From: a virus
IMG/VR virus record: IMGVR_UViG_3300029953_000115
Coordinates: 1 to 31,618 of that record
DNA length: 31,618 nt
Reading direction: 5' to 3' (one strand)
In this document: positions 12,628 to 20,780 of the stretch, piece after piece
How the letters are laid out: each line of letters begins with the position of its first letter
Numbering within the stretch: the first letter of the stretch is position 1
Translations under genes and position numbers: made by a program
The notes under the pieces: model-generated
Database searches by the model: none
What the model saw: only the letters and a program-made list of their open reading frames with translations
What the model was told of the DNA's origin: nothing

Positions 12628-13061
12628 CGTGTATCGCCTGGGATGGGAAGACTCTAGCTGCGGATAGGCAGGGAACCAATAATGGCCTCAAAATTTTATG
12701 CACCAAAATAAAGAGGCTCAAGGGTGGTGCCGTTGTTGCGTTCACTGGCGAACTTGAGATGGGGATTGAACTTGCCAAGTGGTGGGAAGATGGGGCAGAC
12801 CCTGAGAAATGGCCGTCATACCAAGCGACAGACGATTGGACCCGAATGATCATTGCCCAGGATGGTCATGTTTCCGTCTACGAGAAGCGTCCCATCCCCC
12901 AACCCGTGGAAGATCCATTTGCAGCATGGGGATCTGGACGCGACTTCGCTATCGGGGCCCTTGCCATGGGAGCAGACGCTCGAACGGCGGTCGGAATTGC
13001 TAGCAGATTCAACACTGGCAGTGGGATGGGGATTGATTCGTTTGAGGTAGGCAATGGGTAA
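12624..13061 (+). CDS. Ntn-hydrolase, proteasome beta/HslV-like peptidase, 145 aa
   Basis: The protein begins MTCIAWDGKTLAADRQGT; once Met is removed, Thr2 would be the N-terminal nucleophile, as in HslV. The conserved Asp (AADRQG, residue 14) and a Lys in CTKIKRLK (28 or 30) match the positions of the proteasome-fold catalytic Asp and Lys. The AFTGELEMGIELAKWWEDG block and the GSGRDFAIGALAMGADA helix are typical of the family. At 145 residues it is a little shorter than HslV (about 175). Phage relatives are annotated as proteasome-like proteins and their role is uncertain. Its start (ATGA) is coupled to the preceding gene and its stop overlaps terminase small subunit. Confidence 0.7.
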   Translation: MTCIAWDGKTLAADRQGTNNGLKILCTKIKRLKGGAVVAFTGELEMGIELAKWWEDGADPEKWPSYQATDDWTRMIIAQDGHVSVYEKRPIPQPVEDPFAAWGSGRDFAIGALAMGADARTAVGIASRFNTGSGMGIDSFEVGNG

Positions 13062-13857
13062 GCGGAGAGACTCAGACATCCCGGTTGATCCTGCCATCGA
13101 GGATGCCAGGGTGATGGCAAGCCGAGTCCCGTTGACGCTGGTTGACGCGATGGAGATGTTCTTCACTGAGAACCCGAGTTTGGGCGTGGGTGATCTCCGG
13201 GCGGACATCACCCTGGAAGCTTTGCAGCGCACCGAACACCAGGACCACTGGACGATATGCGGGCGGAAACTGGACCGCGCCTCTGTTATGGAAACCATCT
13301 TGGACCTGACGGCCCGGGGGTACTCGATCCCAGCCATCCTCCAGCAGCCTGGGATGCCGAAGCCTCGTACCTACATGGCTTGGGTAAATGACTACAAGGT
13401 TTTCGCGGACATGATGGCGGTGGCCGAGCAGATGCGGGCCATCATCCTTGCCGAGCAGGCATTGAATATCGTGGACCTCCCGGACCCAGACGGTAGCCAG
13501 ACTTTTAAGCATAAAATCCAGTCAGACCTTCGCGTTCGTCTAGCTGAAATATTCAATCCAAAGAAATACGGCAAGAAGCAGGTCATTGACATCAACCGCC
13601 ACGATGACGCCAACCCGGCCGAGATGTGGAGCCGGTTCATCAGCGTCCTGAGCGTCTACAAGCAAATGATCTTCGACAAGACGGGGATCAAGGTCATCAT
13701 GCCTGGGGAGAGTGAGGACATGGTGGCTACGGCAGACGCCGAAGTGGTTCCCGAGGAAGAAGAGATGGAAGCCATTGGGATGGAAGGCGCTACCGATCCG
13801 ACGACGCCCACGAACTACGATGATATGCTCACGTTCGATGACCTTCCAAAGGAGTAG
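13054..13857 (+). CDS. terS: Terminase small subunit
   Basis: This protein binds viral DNA to start packaging, as a partner of TerL. It starts at ATG 13054 with GAGGTAGG upstream, overlapping the previous stop. The central region has a helix-turn-helix pattern typical of TerS (LTARGYSIPAILQQPGM, then KPRTYMAWVNDYKVFADMM), followed by AEQALNIVDLPDPDG and RVRLAEIFNPKKYGKK, which match the usual TerS sequence of helical oligomerisation core plus RKW..A...P.KYG. The C-terminus is acidic (EVVPEEEEMEAIGMEG). TerL follows two small genes later, a common order. The 267-residue length is longer than average. Confidence 0.8.
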   Translation: MGKRRDSDIPVDPAIEDARVMASRVPLTLVDAMEMFFTENPSLGVGDLRADITLEALQRTEHQDHWTICGRKLDRASVMETILDLTARGYSIPAILQQPGMPKPRTYMAWVNDYKVFADMMAVAEQMRAIILAEQALNIVDLPDPDGSQTFKHKIQSDLRVRLAEIFNPKKYGKKQVIDINRHDDANPAEMWSRFISVLSVYKQMIFDKTGIKVIMPGESEDMVATADAEVVPEEEEMEAIGMEGATDPTTPTNYDDMLTFDDLPKE

Positions 13858-13860
13858 CCA

Positions 13861-14031
13861 ATGCCCATCGCCCCAATCTCACACCTGACCATCCTCCAGA
13901 ACGTGGAGGCATCCCTTGAGGACCCCGGGGAGAAGTTGACGGAGCAGACCAAGGCGGTTGTCACGGAACTGTGTGACGCCTTCAATGCGAAACTCGTGGC
14001 CCTTGAGCACAAGATTGTTCGGAGGGGTTGA
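13861..14031 (+). CDS. Hypothetical protein, 56 aa
   Basis: This short gene begins four bases after the terS stop, behind AAAGGAG. The product reads MPIAPISHLTILQNVEASLE, then EQTKAVVTELCDAFNAKLVA, an amphipathic helical mini-protein. Its position between terS and terL suggests a packaging-related or merely co-transcribed role. No family is known. Confidence 0.55.
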   Translation: MPIAPISHLTILQNVEASLEDPGEKLTEQTKAVVTELCDAFNAKLVALEHKIVRRG

Positions 14032-14032
14032 G

Positions 14033-14206
14033 ATGCCGCTGTATTCGAGGAAGTGTGTCCTGTGCGCAAAGACGGAAGAAGTCATCCTGCCCGTGTCCCA
14101 GATGGACACCCCGGGGGTTTGCCCCTGCTGCGGTGAGACGATGAAGCGGGTGGAGTTCCCGGGATGCTCTGTCTACATCGAGCAGGTAAAGGAACTCTGG
14201 GAGTAG
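14033..14206 (+). CDS. FmdB-type zinc-ribbon mini-protein, 57 aa
   Basis: The ATG at 14033 follows CGGAGGGG. Two CxxC pairs (KCVLCAKTEEVIL and GVCPCCGETMKRVEFPG) match the small single-strand zinc ribbon seen in FmdB-like regulatory proteins. It sits between terS and terL and ends three bases before TerL's start. The role is unknown; a similar position is common for such zinc ribbons in phage head regions. Confidence 0.65.
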   Translation: MPLYSRKCVLCAKTEEVILPVSQMDTPGVCPCCGETMKRVEFPGCSVYIEQVKELWE

Positions 14207-14208
14207 GG

Positions 14209-16182
14209 ATGCCGAAACACAACGACCTATTCGGCTTGGTCCAGGGACTCAGCGACTTTTCAACCCTGGTTGAGCAGGAAGCGGCTACGGCGTTCGTTGA
14301 CATTTGGACGAGGCGTCCACCCAACAAACCACAACTCGCCTTCTGGGAGTCGAAGCGGCACATCAAGGCCATCTCTGGGGCCAATCAGTGTCTTCGCGGA
14401 GACGCCGCCGTCCTGATGTGGTGCGGGGATGAGAAACGGATCGACTGTATCGAAGTCGGTGATGAAGTGGTGGCGTTCGACTTCACCACGGGCGAGTTTG
14501 TCCCGAGCCAAGTCAAGGCCATCTTCACCAATCCGGGTCGCATCCTGCACCGATTCAAGCACTCACAGGGCTGGCTGGAGTGCAGCCAGAAGCACAAGGT
14601 GGCCGTGCAATACCCCTCCGGCCGCATCGCCCTAGTTAGGGTCATGCGGGCCGTGAAGCACCAGCTTCCGGTGTGGGTGGACAAGGAAGGCCATGCGGAA
14701 CTGTCCGAGCTGACCTACGAGGGGAAGATTGGCTACGAGCCTACCTGGGACATCAACATCGACCACCATGACCACGCCTTCGTGTGTAATAATATTGTAG
14801 TTTCCAATAGTGGTAAAAGCTTGGCTGCGGCCGTAAACATTGCTTGGGATGCCACGGGCATCTACCCGGAGTGGTATCGGGGCCCGCGCACAGTCCGAGG
14901 CATCAACGCTTGGGTGGTCGGTGAAACTACCGAGTTGACCCGAGACTCGGCCCAGAAAAAGTTGTTTGGACCCAACATCGACAAGCCCGGGTGGACGGAC
15001 AAGCCGGGTGACGAGGCCCTGATCAACTCGAAATACATCATCGACAAGCCGACTCGTAAGTCTGTTTCCGGTGCCATTGACATGGTTCGGGTGAAGCACG
15101 TCCCGAGCGACACAACGTCCCTGATTGCCTTCAAGTCGCACGGCATGGAGACAGGGGCCCTCGCCTCCTGGACTGGTGATAGGGCGTGGATCGATGAGGA
15201 ATGCCCGTTGGAGATCCTGGACGAGATCCAGGCCCGCATGTCCACCACCAACGGCTACATCTACTGCTCGTATTGCCCACAGCACGGCCGGACTCCCTTC
15301 GTGAAATCCATGGAGGAAGAAGGCCCGGACGTGTTCCTAGCCTACATGACCTATGATGACATCAACCACATCTCAGAAGAGGTGAAGGCCCGCAATATCC
15401 GCCGCTGGTCACATGATCCGGCGATGCTTGCAGCCAGAACCCAGGGCCATGCAACCTCGAATTCTGGTCTTATCTTCCCGTTCCCTACCAAGGACATCCT
15501 TTACGACCCCGCCTTGATCTCCATTGGCAAGCGGTGGAAGTTCCTGGGGGGTATGGATGTTGGCTGGACCCATCCTACGGCCGCCGTAGGGCTCGCTCTA
15601 GACCCCATGGCCGATGTTGTCTACTGCTATGTGGACTACGAGCAGGACCGCCGGCCCCCGGTTTACCACTACGGCGAGCTGGACCGCTGGGGACGGTCGA
15701 TGACATTCATGATCGACCCTGCTTCGGACCAGGTGGCCCAGAAAGATGGAGAAAAGATCCTTGAAGAGTATTGGACTCTTGCACATGGGTCTGGATATGA
15801 AAATATTGACGAAGATAAACGCAAGTTTATCAAAGCAGACAACTCGTTTTTGACTGGTATGGGGAATCTGTGGCACAGATTCAGCACTAATCGCCTATTT
15901 ATTAGCAAGAATTTGAAAAAGTTGATAGACCAATACGCGAATTACGAGTGGAACAAGAAGGGCGATGGCCCAATGGAAGAAACTCCGAGCCGGAAATATG
16001 ATATCATCACGAGTTTGCGCTATGGAGTTGGTGGTATTAACCAGTATTCTCATATTCTGAACGACTTCCCCCCTTGGATGACGGCTGAATCGTTCGAGGA
16101 ACCGATTGAGATCAAGGAGTGGTCGAAATTCCGTGCTGGTGGATCCCCACCGATCACTGACCAGTTCGGTCACACCTACTGA
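14209..16182 (+). CDS. terL: Terminase large subunit precursor with a mini-intein in the Walker A motif
   Basis: TerL is the packaging motor ATPase and nuclease. The precursor is 657 residues, 517 after intein removal. The Walker A is split: SGANQ at residues 56-60, intein 61-200, then SGKS at 201-204; joined it reads SGANQSGKS. The Walker B is AWIDEE (326-331). The C-terminal RNase-H-type nuclease has Asp 450 (GGMDVGWTHP), Asp 503 (FMIDPAS) and Asp 598 (KYDIITSLRYG). The start at ATG 14209 fits the natural N-terminus (MPKHNDLFGLVQG); the ORF is open to 14164, but that extension overlaps the zinc-ribbon gene. Active packaging requires splicing, because the ATP-binding loop is interrupted. Confidence 0.85.
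   Translation: MPKHNDLFGLVQGLSDFSTLVEQEAATAFVDIWTRRPPNKPQLAFWESKRHIKAISGANQCLRGDAAVLMWCGDEKRIDCIEVGDEVVAFDFTTGEFVPSQVKAIFTNPGRILHRFKHSQGWLECSQKHKVAVQYPSGRIALVRVMRAVKHQLPVWVDKEGHAELSELTYEGKIGYEPTWDINIDHHDHAFVCNNIVVSNSGKSLAAAVNIAWDATGIYPEWYRGPRTVRGINAWVVGETTELTRDSAQKKLFGPNIDKPGWTDKPGDEALINSKYIIDKPTRKSVSGAIDMVRVKHVPSDTTSLIAFKSHGMETGALASWTGDRAWIDEECPLEILDEIQARMSTTNGYIYCSYCPQHGRTPFVKSMEEEGPDVFLAYMTYDDINHISEEVKARNIRRWSHDPAMLAARTQGHATSNSGLIFPFPTKDILYDPALISIGKRWKFLGGMDVGWTHPTAAVGLALDPMADVVYCYVDYEQDRRPPVYHYGELDRWGRSMTFMIDPASDQVAQKDGEKILEEYWTLAHGSGYENIDEDKRKFIKADNSFLTGMGNLWHRFSTNRLFISKNLKKLIDQYANYEWNKKGDGPMEETPSRKYDIITSLRYGVGGINQYSHILNDFPPWMTAESFEEPIEIKEWSKFRAGGSPPITDQFGHTY
14389..14808 (+). other. Mini-intein (140 aa) inserted in TerL Walker A
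   Basis: The intein begins at Cys61 with CLRGDAAVLMW (block A) and ends IVVSN before Ser201 (+1 Ser). Block B is present as ECSQKHKVAV (Ser in place of the usual Thr, His conserved at intein position 69). The C-terminal block reads TWDINIDHHDHAFV, then CNNIVVSN. The penultimate residue is Ser instead of the usual His, with terminal Asn present. No homing-endonuclease domain (LAGLIDADG or HNH) is present, so it is a splicing-only mini-intein. This is a well-known insertion site type for phage terminase inteins. Confidence 0.85.
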
Positions 16183-16357
16183 TTACTATTGTTATCAGTA
16201 TTGTTGAACAACATCCTGGATGGTGAACGGCCGAGTGGGCACAGGCCCCCATTTCCAGGGAGCCAATGCAAAAACATCCTGGCGTGGAGCCACGGTGTCG
16301 TAAGCACTCATCCCGGCGACTCAAACGAGGCCCGGTCAGCTGTAACCTCTCGTCGCT
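16183..16357. other. Gap after terL, no gene seen
   Basis: The 175-bp stretch between TerL and the next small gene has no well-marked gene. One 27-codon frame (16222-16305, MVNGRVGTGPHFQG...) begins with ATG but has no good ribosome site. A micro-gene cannot be excluded. Confidence 0.4.
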
Positions 16358-16537
16358 ATGCCCAAAAAGCCTGGCGGTTTCCCCTCTGCCGGGATGATGA
16401 CTCGGGGGATTCGTGTGGGTAGTTGGTCCAAGGCCACACGCCGGGATGGCAATTACCCCGGAATCGGAATTGTATTCTCTGGAAGGGATGCTAAGACGGG
16501 GTATGCCGCTCAAATTGCCCTACGCATTGCCCGCTGA
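16358..16537 (+). CDS. Possible small basic protein, 59 aa
   Basis: The frame reads MPKKPGGFPSAGMMTRGIRV, then GSWSKATRRDGNYPGIGIVF, SGRDAKTGYAAQIALRIAR. It is basic and glycine-rich, a protein-like composition that does not look like a shadow. There is no good Shine-Dalgarno before ATG 16358; ATG 16394 is an alternative. No family is recognised. Confidence 0.45.
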   Translation: MPKKPGGFPSAGMMTRGIRVGSWSKATRRDGNYPGIGIVFSGRDAKTGYAAQIALRIAR

Positions 16538-16593
16538 GAAGTTTCGGGGTGCGTTCCAACTACAAGTGTAGGTTGATGGGGTGATGACGCAAC

Positions 16594-16624
16594 AAAAAAA
16601 TCCCCCGCTTCTCAGTTCGGGGGA
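16594..16624 (-). terminator. Rho-independent terminator on the minus strand
   Basis: TCCCCCG (16601-16607) and CGGGGGA (16618-16624) form a perfect 7-bp stem with a 10-base loop. On the minus strand the stem is followed by seven T residues (plus strand AAAAAAA at 16594-16600) and then TTG. It would terminate leftward, antisense transcription within the rightward head operon. Confidence 0.6.
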
Positions 16625-16678
16625 CCCGACAGTGGCGGCGCTTGGCACGGCGACCATCTCAAAAGGAAGTATACCTCC

Positions 16679-16702
16679 ATGTGGCAACCGCGCAAGAGGT
16701 AA
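16679..16702 (+). other. Possible leader mini-ORF (MWQPRKR)
   Basis: A seven-codon frame with AAAAGGAAG about nine bases before its ATG ends in TAA. It is followed by the repeated ATG...AAAAAGTA units. It could be a translated leader peptide of the portal mRNA. The evidence is limited to the ribosome site and position. Confidence 0.3.
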
Positions 16703-16712
16703 AATTTAGTCT

Positions 16713-16780
16713 ATGACTAAAAAGTAGTCATGTGTAAAAAGTAGTCATGTGTAAAAAGTACCGTTATGGATAAAAAGTAT
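16713..16780 (+). repeat. Four ATG...AAAAAGTA direct repeats before the portal gene
   Basis: Four units, ATGACTAAAAAGTAG, ATGTGTAAAAAGTAG, ATGTGTAAAAAGTAC and ATGGATAAAAAGTAT, start at 16713, 16730, 16747 and 16766 (spacing 17, 17 and 19). The first also forms a perfect inverted repeat (ATGACTA...TAGTCAT). The first two read as complete mini-ORFs (MTKK and MCKK), the third as MCKKYRYG. They may be protein-binding sites or translated leader units. Confidence 0.7.
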
Positions 16781-16790
16781 ACACCCTGCT

Positions 16791-19157
16791 ATGATGAGCC
16801 CTGGGAGAGTGGCTGTGGCTTATCCATCGGGTGTGGGATTGGGGTCAATGGCTGCGGCAAGGATGCCGAGCGCCCCGCAGGGCGGCGGGCTCATGTCCCT
16901 TCAGCCTCCCATGTCTGGCCCGAACAGCGCCCCGCCCGACGACAAGCCGATTGGAGAAGTGGCGCACGACAACCTGGACGAGGTTGAAGGCGCTAGCAAG
17001 CTCATCGGCCAGTTCGAGAACGAGATTCAGCTTTCCGATGACGCCCGCCGGGACAAAGAGTGGGCGTGGTGCAAGATCGAAAAGTATCTGCACGGCAAGG
17101 ATGTGAATGAGCCCCGCGAGGGCTACGAAGAGTCCACATTCTTCTACCGGCGTCTTCCTCGCATCGTCCAGATTGGACGTGCCAAGCTCTACAAGCAGGT
17201 CTGCCCCCTCCAGGGCCGTCCTTGGGAGATCAAGCCGAGCCCCCGACGCCGGACCCAGATGGACCCGAAGGAAGAAGAACGGCGCGTGTCTCGTCTGCGG
17301 GAAGAATTCGAGGACATTCACGAAGCCATGGAGTTGGAAAACTGCATGGACGAGATGTGTACCCAACTTTCCTCGCTAGGCAGTTCCGTGGTGATTGGAC
17401 CGACCCAGCTCCGCCAGCCAGCGCTCCGGTGGAATGATGGCGACGAGGAGATCGACAAGGAAGACGTGCGCAAGCCGATGTGGGAGTTCATCGACCCGAA
17501 GCGGGTCTACCCGGACCCCAACACCCGGTTCCAACAGGGCCTGGAATACGTCCATGTCCACCACGTCATGTCTGCCCACCAGATCCGGAGTCTTCAGGAC
17601 GATCCGACCTTCATCAACAGCGAACTGGCCGACCTGATCATCGACATGCCGGACGGCAACTGGGCCGGTAACCTCCGGAGATGGGAAATCTTCCCGTTCC
17701 CGACGAACATCAGCAATGCGATGCTGAATCGCTACATCGTGTGGCGGCGCATTGGTGTCCTGAACTGCCAGGCGATGGAAGACCTGGGCGAAGACATCCA
17801 GTCCCACATTAAAGAACTGGAGATCACCAACGACGAAGGTGTCGTCATTGGGCATCGGGACTTCAAGGGCCTCGACAAGGCCCAGAAGAACGCTCTGATA
17901 GACGGTATTTGGGAAATCTGGTGGTGCGGGAACCATATTCTGAAGGTGTCCAAGCGCAAGTTCCAGCCCAAACGGATGTACGTCCACTTCATTCCGTTCC
18001 GGGTTGACCCGGGCAGCATCTTTGGCGTCGGGGCCGGTGAGTCTGGCCTTGAAGTCTGCGAGATGCTGATCAACATCTGCCGTTCGATTGACGATGCTTT
18101 GGCCGATACCTCTGGGTTCCAGGCGATGATCGACGCAGGGGCCATCGAGAATAAGGACCTGACCATCCGTGGCCGCAAGACGTGGCTCTGGCGGGACAAG
18201 GGCGTGGGCAAGAAAATTGGGGCTACCGGGAAGCCGATTGAACTGTTCACCGTCCCGTCCAACCTGGACAAGCTTCTGGAGTGCGCCAAGTATTTTGAGT
18301 CTCTGATCCCGGTGGTGACCGGCTTTACCGAGAATGCGGATGGCAAGGCGCTTGGATCCGGTGTCCGCACGGACGATATGCTGGAACGGATCTGGGAGTC
18401 CCTGGAAGAATTCATCAAGGACGTGGTGGGGAATGTGGACCGTTATTGGTGGAAGCCGCACCTCCGGGACTGCTACCACTGGATCAAGACATACTACGAG
18501 AACAAGGACGAGTTCATGGTCGAAGCCGACCTTCAGGTCCAGGGCGTCAAGGGCGCTCTGCGGCGCGAGATTGTCGGCCGGAAGGCCAAGGAACTATTCA
18601 AGGATCTGCACCAATACGGTCTTCCCAAGTGGATGGATGAAGTGGAGTTCCTAAAGGCCATCTCCGAAGGGATGGGCCTGGACCAGGAACTTGCCGTCAA
18701 GACGGTGGACCAGTATGTGGAGGCCATGAAACTTGAACTTCAGCAGAAGATACTGAACGATGCACCGGCCAACGCTCAAAAGGACAAGGAGCGGGCCCAT
18801 GCTTCTGCTTTGGACACCATGGCTGAGATTTTCAAGGCCGGCATGACACAGGGTAAGGACGGTCTGCCGCCCCCCATCGTCATCCCTGCGGCCGAGCAGA
18901 TGTTCAAGCTCACCGGGAAGATGGACGAGAAGACCATCGCGGCATTCGCTGTCTGGTCCACGATGCTATCCCAGCAATACCTTGCGGCGGCATCGGCTAC
19001 GGCCGAGCAGGCCAAGGTTCTGAGCAGCCCCGTTCCGATTGATGGGCCGAACGAGTTGACCCCCGCCGCCAAACAGGCCCAGCAGCAGGCCCAGCAGCCA
19101 CCACAAGGCGTTCCGCAACCTCAGCCTGCCCAACCACCCCAGGGGATGCAGTCATGA
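16791..19157 (+). CDS. Portal protein
   Basis: The portal ring is the head vertex through which DNA enters, and binds terminase and the tail. The 788-residue protein has an N-terminal low-complexity region, a large alpha/beta core (WEFIDPKRVYPDPNTRF, VHHVMSAHQIRSLQ, FIPFRVDPGSIFGVGAGES), the channel-helix region (LEVCEMLINICRSIDDAL, then IPVVTGFTENADGK) and a C-terminal domain, ending in a Q/P/A-rich tail (QQQAQQPPQGVPQPQPAQPP). The position after TerL supports this call. The start is uncertain: ATG 16791 has no clear Shine-Dalgarno and ATG 16848, 16863 or 16893 are alternatives. The length suits the portal family of short-tailed phages. Confidence 0.75.
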   Translation: MMSPGRVAVAYPSGVGLGSMAAARMPSAPQGGGLMSLQPPMSGPNSAPPDDKPIGEVAHDNLDEVEGASKLIGQFENEIQLSDDARRDKEWAWCKIEKYLHGKDVNEPREGYEESTFFYRRLPRIVQIGRAKLYKQVCPLQGRPWEIKPSPRRRTQMDPKEEERRVSRLREEFEDIHEAMELENCMDEMCTQLSSLGSSVVIGPTQLRQPALRWNDGDEEIDKEDVRKPMWEFIDPKRVYPDPNTRFQQGLEYVHVHHVMSAHQIRSLQDDPTFINSELADLIIDMPDGNWAGNLRRWEIFPFPTNISNAMLNRYIVWRRIGVLNCQAMEDLGEDIQSHIKELEITNDEGVVIGHRDFKGLDKAQKNALIDGIWEIWWCGNHILKVSKRKFQPKRMYVHFIPFRVDPGSIFGVGAGESGLEVCEMLINICRSIDDALADTSGFQAMIDAGAIENKDLTIRGRKTWLWRDKGVGKKIGATGKPIELFTVPSNLDKLLECAKYFESLIPVVTGFTENADGKALGSGVRTDDMLERIWESLEEFIKDVVGNVDRYWWKPHLRDCYHWIKTYYENKDEFMVEADLQVQGVKGALRREIVGRKAKELFKDLHQYGLPKWMDEVEFLKAISEGMGLDQELAVKTVDQYVEAMKLELQQKILNDAPANAQKDKERAHASALDTMAEIFKAGMTQGKDGLPPPIVIPAAEQMFKLTGKMDEKTIAAFAVWSTMLSQQYLAAASATAEQAKVLSSPVPIDGPNELTPAAKQAQQQAQQPPQGVPQPQPAQPPQGMQS

Positions 19158-19528
19158 GCAGCCAGCGCGATATTTTCGAGGCCAGGATCAAGTCGCTGAT
19201 GCCAGAGGTGGCTGAAGCGAATGAGCCAATGTCTGAGAAGTCCGATCTCTTGGCCAGAGACTTCCTGGATAAGTTCGGGATCACCCACGAGCAGGCATCG
19301 AGTCTGTTCCGGGACGGCAGCACCTTCCGGACGATGATCGAGCACATGTACCAGGACACGGTGGACCTCCTGCGGGACTGTGACATCACCACGGAAGGCC
19401 ATGCGATTCAGGCCCAGGCCCAATTGCTCAACCTATTCCTGTATATCCCAATCGAGATCGAAGAAATCAACGCTGCCCCAACACTGGGTCGTCAGCATTC
19501 CGCTGATCCCCAGGGGCCAGGAGCATGA
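19154..19528 (+). CDS. Hypothetical head-region protein, 124 aa
   Basis: The ATG overlaps the portal stop (ATGA). The protein is acidic and helical: DIFEARIKSLMPEVAEANEP, then LARDFLDKFGITHEQASSLF, TMIEHMYQDTVDLLRDCD and AQAQLLNLFLYIPIEIEEI. Its place between portal and scaffold suggests a role in head assembly or portal accessory function. No family is recognised. Confidence 0.6.
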   Translation: MSSQRDIFEARIKSLMPEVAEANEPMSEKSDLLARDFLDKFGITHEQASSLFRDGSTFRTMIEHMYQDTVDLLRDCDITTEGHAIQAQAQLLNLFLYIPIEIEEINAAPTLGRQHSADPQGPGA

Positions 19529-19529
19529 C

Positions 19530-20780
19530 ATGGCCGCACCGCAAGTGATCAACCCCCACAAGAAGGACTACAAAGCCCCCAAGCTTTCCCTGAATGACCA
19601 GGCAGCTCTGGACAAGCTCCATGAGACGCTGGGTATTCAGGTTGACCCGAATACCGGTGAACTGAGTTCCAGTTCCGGGTTCCAGGTCAGTGTGGACGCC
19701 GATGGCAAAGCCACGGTGTTCAAGGACGAAGCAGTTCAAGGAAGCAGTTTTGAAGGTGACACGGATCCCCTGGGCGGAGAAGAAACCGGCTTTGGCTCTA
19801 CTCTCCTTCAGACTGAGCATGAAGTGGTCGTCAACCCCTATGAGCGCGACAAGGTTGAGACTGGCGACGAGGCCCTTCCCCCGGAGGAATCCGAGGCAGA
19901 GCCCGAGCCGGAACCTGAACCCCAGCCCAAGCCCAAGGGACTCGACAAGCGGGAATCCGACGCCCGCAAAGCACAGTCGGAGATGATGAAGACGAAGACC
20001 AGCCTGGATAGGACTAAGCTGGAGGTGGAATCCAAGATCGCGGAGTTCCAGGATCTCATTCAGCAGGCAGAAGTGCTCAAGGCAACGGGGTCGGCTTTCG
20101 CCCCCCCGGACCTGAACCCTGCCGATGAAGCGACGATCCAAACTTACCGCGAGGACTTCCCCGAAGCCGTTTCCGTCATGGAAGCCCTGGTCGCCCCGGT
20201 TTACGCCGCGCTTGGCCAGATCAGGGAACAAACCAACGCAACCGCGCAGCGTGTGGGCGAGCATTTCGCCAAACAGCGTAGCGAAGCGGTGCAGGCCGAG
20301 ATTTACAAAGTGGTTCCGGCCGCCAAGCTTGAGCAGATCAAATCCAGCCCTGAGTTCCTGGACTGGATCACCGCTCTGCCCAAGAAGAAGCAGAACTACA
20401 TTTTCGCTGCCATGGACGGTCCTGCCAGCACTCTTGATCCGAACGATGTGATCGAAGTGCTGAACGATTTTTCCAGGGCCACCGGGACCAGCATCGGGCT
20501 CAACGCCCAGGCTGCGCCGGCCCCGAAGCGAGAACAGCGTCCTGCCATGGACACGGTGCCGAATCTGCGCACCGGTTCCGCTCTCCCGGATGTCCCTCGG
20601 GCACCCCGGAGCAACCAACCGACTCCGTTCACTCCGGAAGAAATGGCCCAGCCAGGGTTCCTCAAAGAGGGGCTTTCTGAAGGGTCGCTGGAGCAGCGGA
20701 ATCTCTTCCGCCAACGACTTGAACTGACCCAAAGTCTCAACTTCAACGGGCGCACCGCGTCCGCGTTGATGCGGGCCTAG
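19530..20780 (+). CDS. Probable scaffolding protein, 416 aa
   Basis: Scaffold proteins guide capsid shell assembly and are later removed. The gene lies directly before the major capsid gene, the usual place. The N-terminus (MAAPQVINPHKKDYKAPKLS) is followed by an acidic linker with PEPEPEPQPKPKG at about residues 130-145, then a long helical coiled coil (residues 150-190, KAQSEMMKTKTSLDRTKLEV) and a C-terminal helical segment containing NLFRQRLELTQSL. No protease domain is evident. The start at ATG 19530 has CCAGGAGC upstream; the longer reading frame overlaps the previous gene. Confidence 0.7.
   Translation: MAAPQVINPHKKDYKAPKLSLNDQAALDKLHETLGIQVDPNTGELSSSSGFQVSVDADGKATVFKDEAVQGSSFEGDTDPLGGEETGFGSTLLQTEHEVVVNPYERDKVETGDEALPPEESEAEPEPEPEPQPKPKGLDKRESDARKAQSEMMKTKTSLDRTKLEVESKIAEFQDLIQQAEVLKATGSAFAPPDLNPADEATIQTYREDFPEAVSVMEALVAPVYAALGQIREQTNATAQRVGEHFAKQRSEAVQAEIYKVVPAAKLEQIKSSPEFLDWITALPKKKQNYIFAAMDGPASTLDPNDVIEVLNDFSRATGTSIGLNAQAAPAPKREQRPAMDTVPNLRTGSALPDVPRAPRSNQPTPFTPEEMAQPGFLKEGLSEGSLEQRNLFRQRLELTQSLNFNGRTASALMRA

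Noticed and set aside
17376-18479. Long minus-strand frame opposite the portal gene
   Set aside because: Shadow of the portal coding strand; composition rich in P, R, V and H with no ribosome site.
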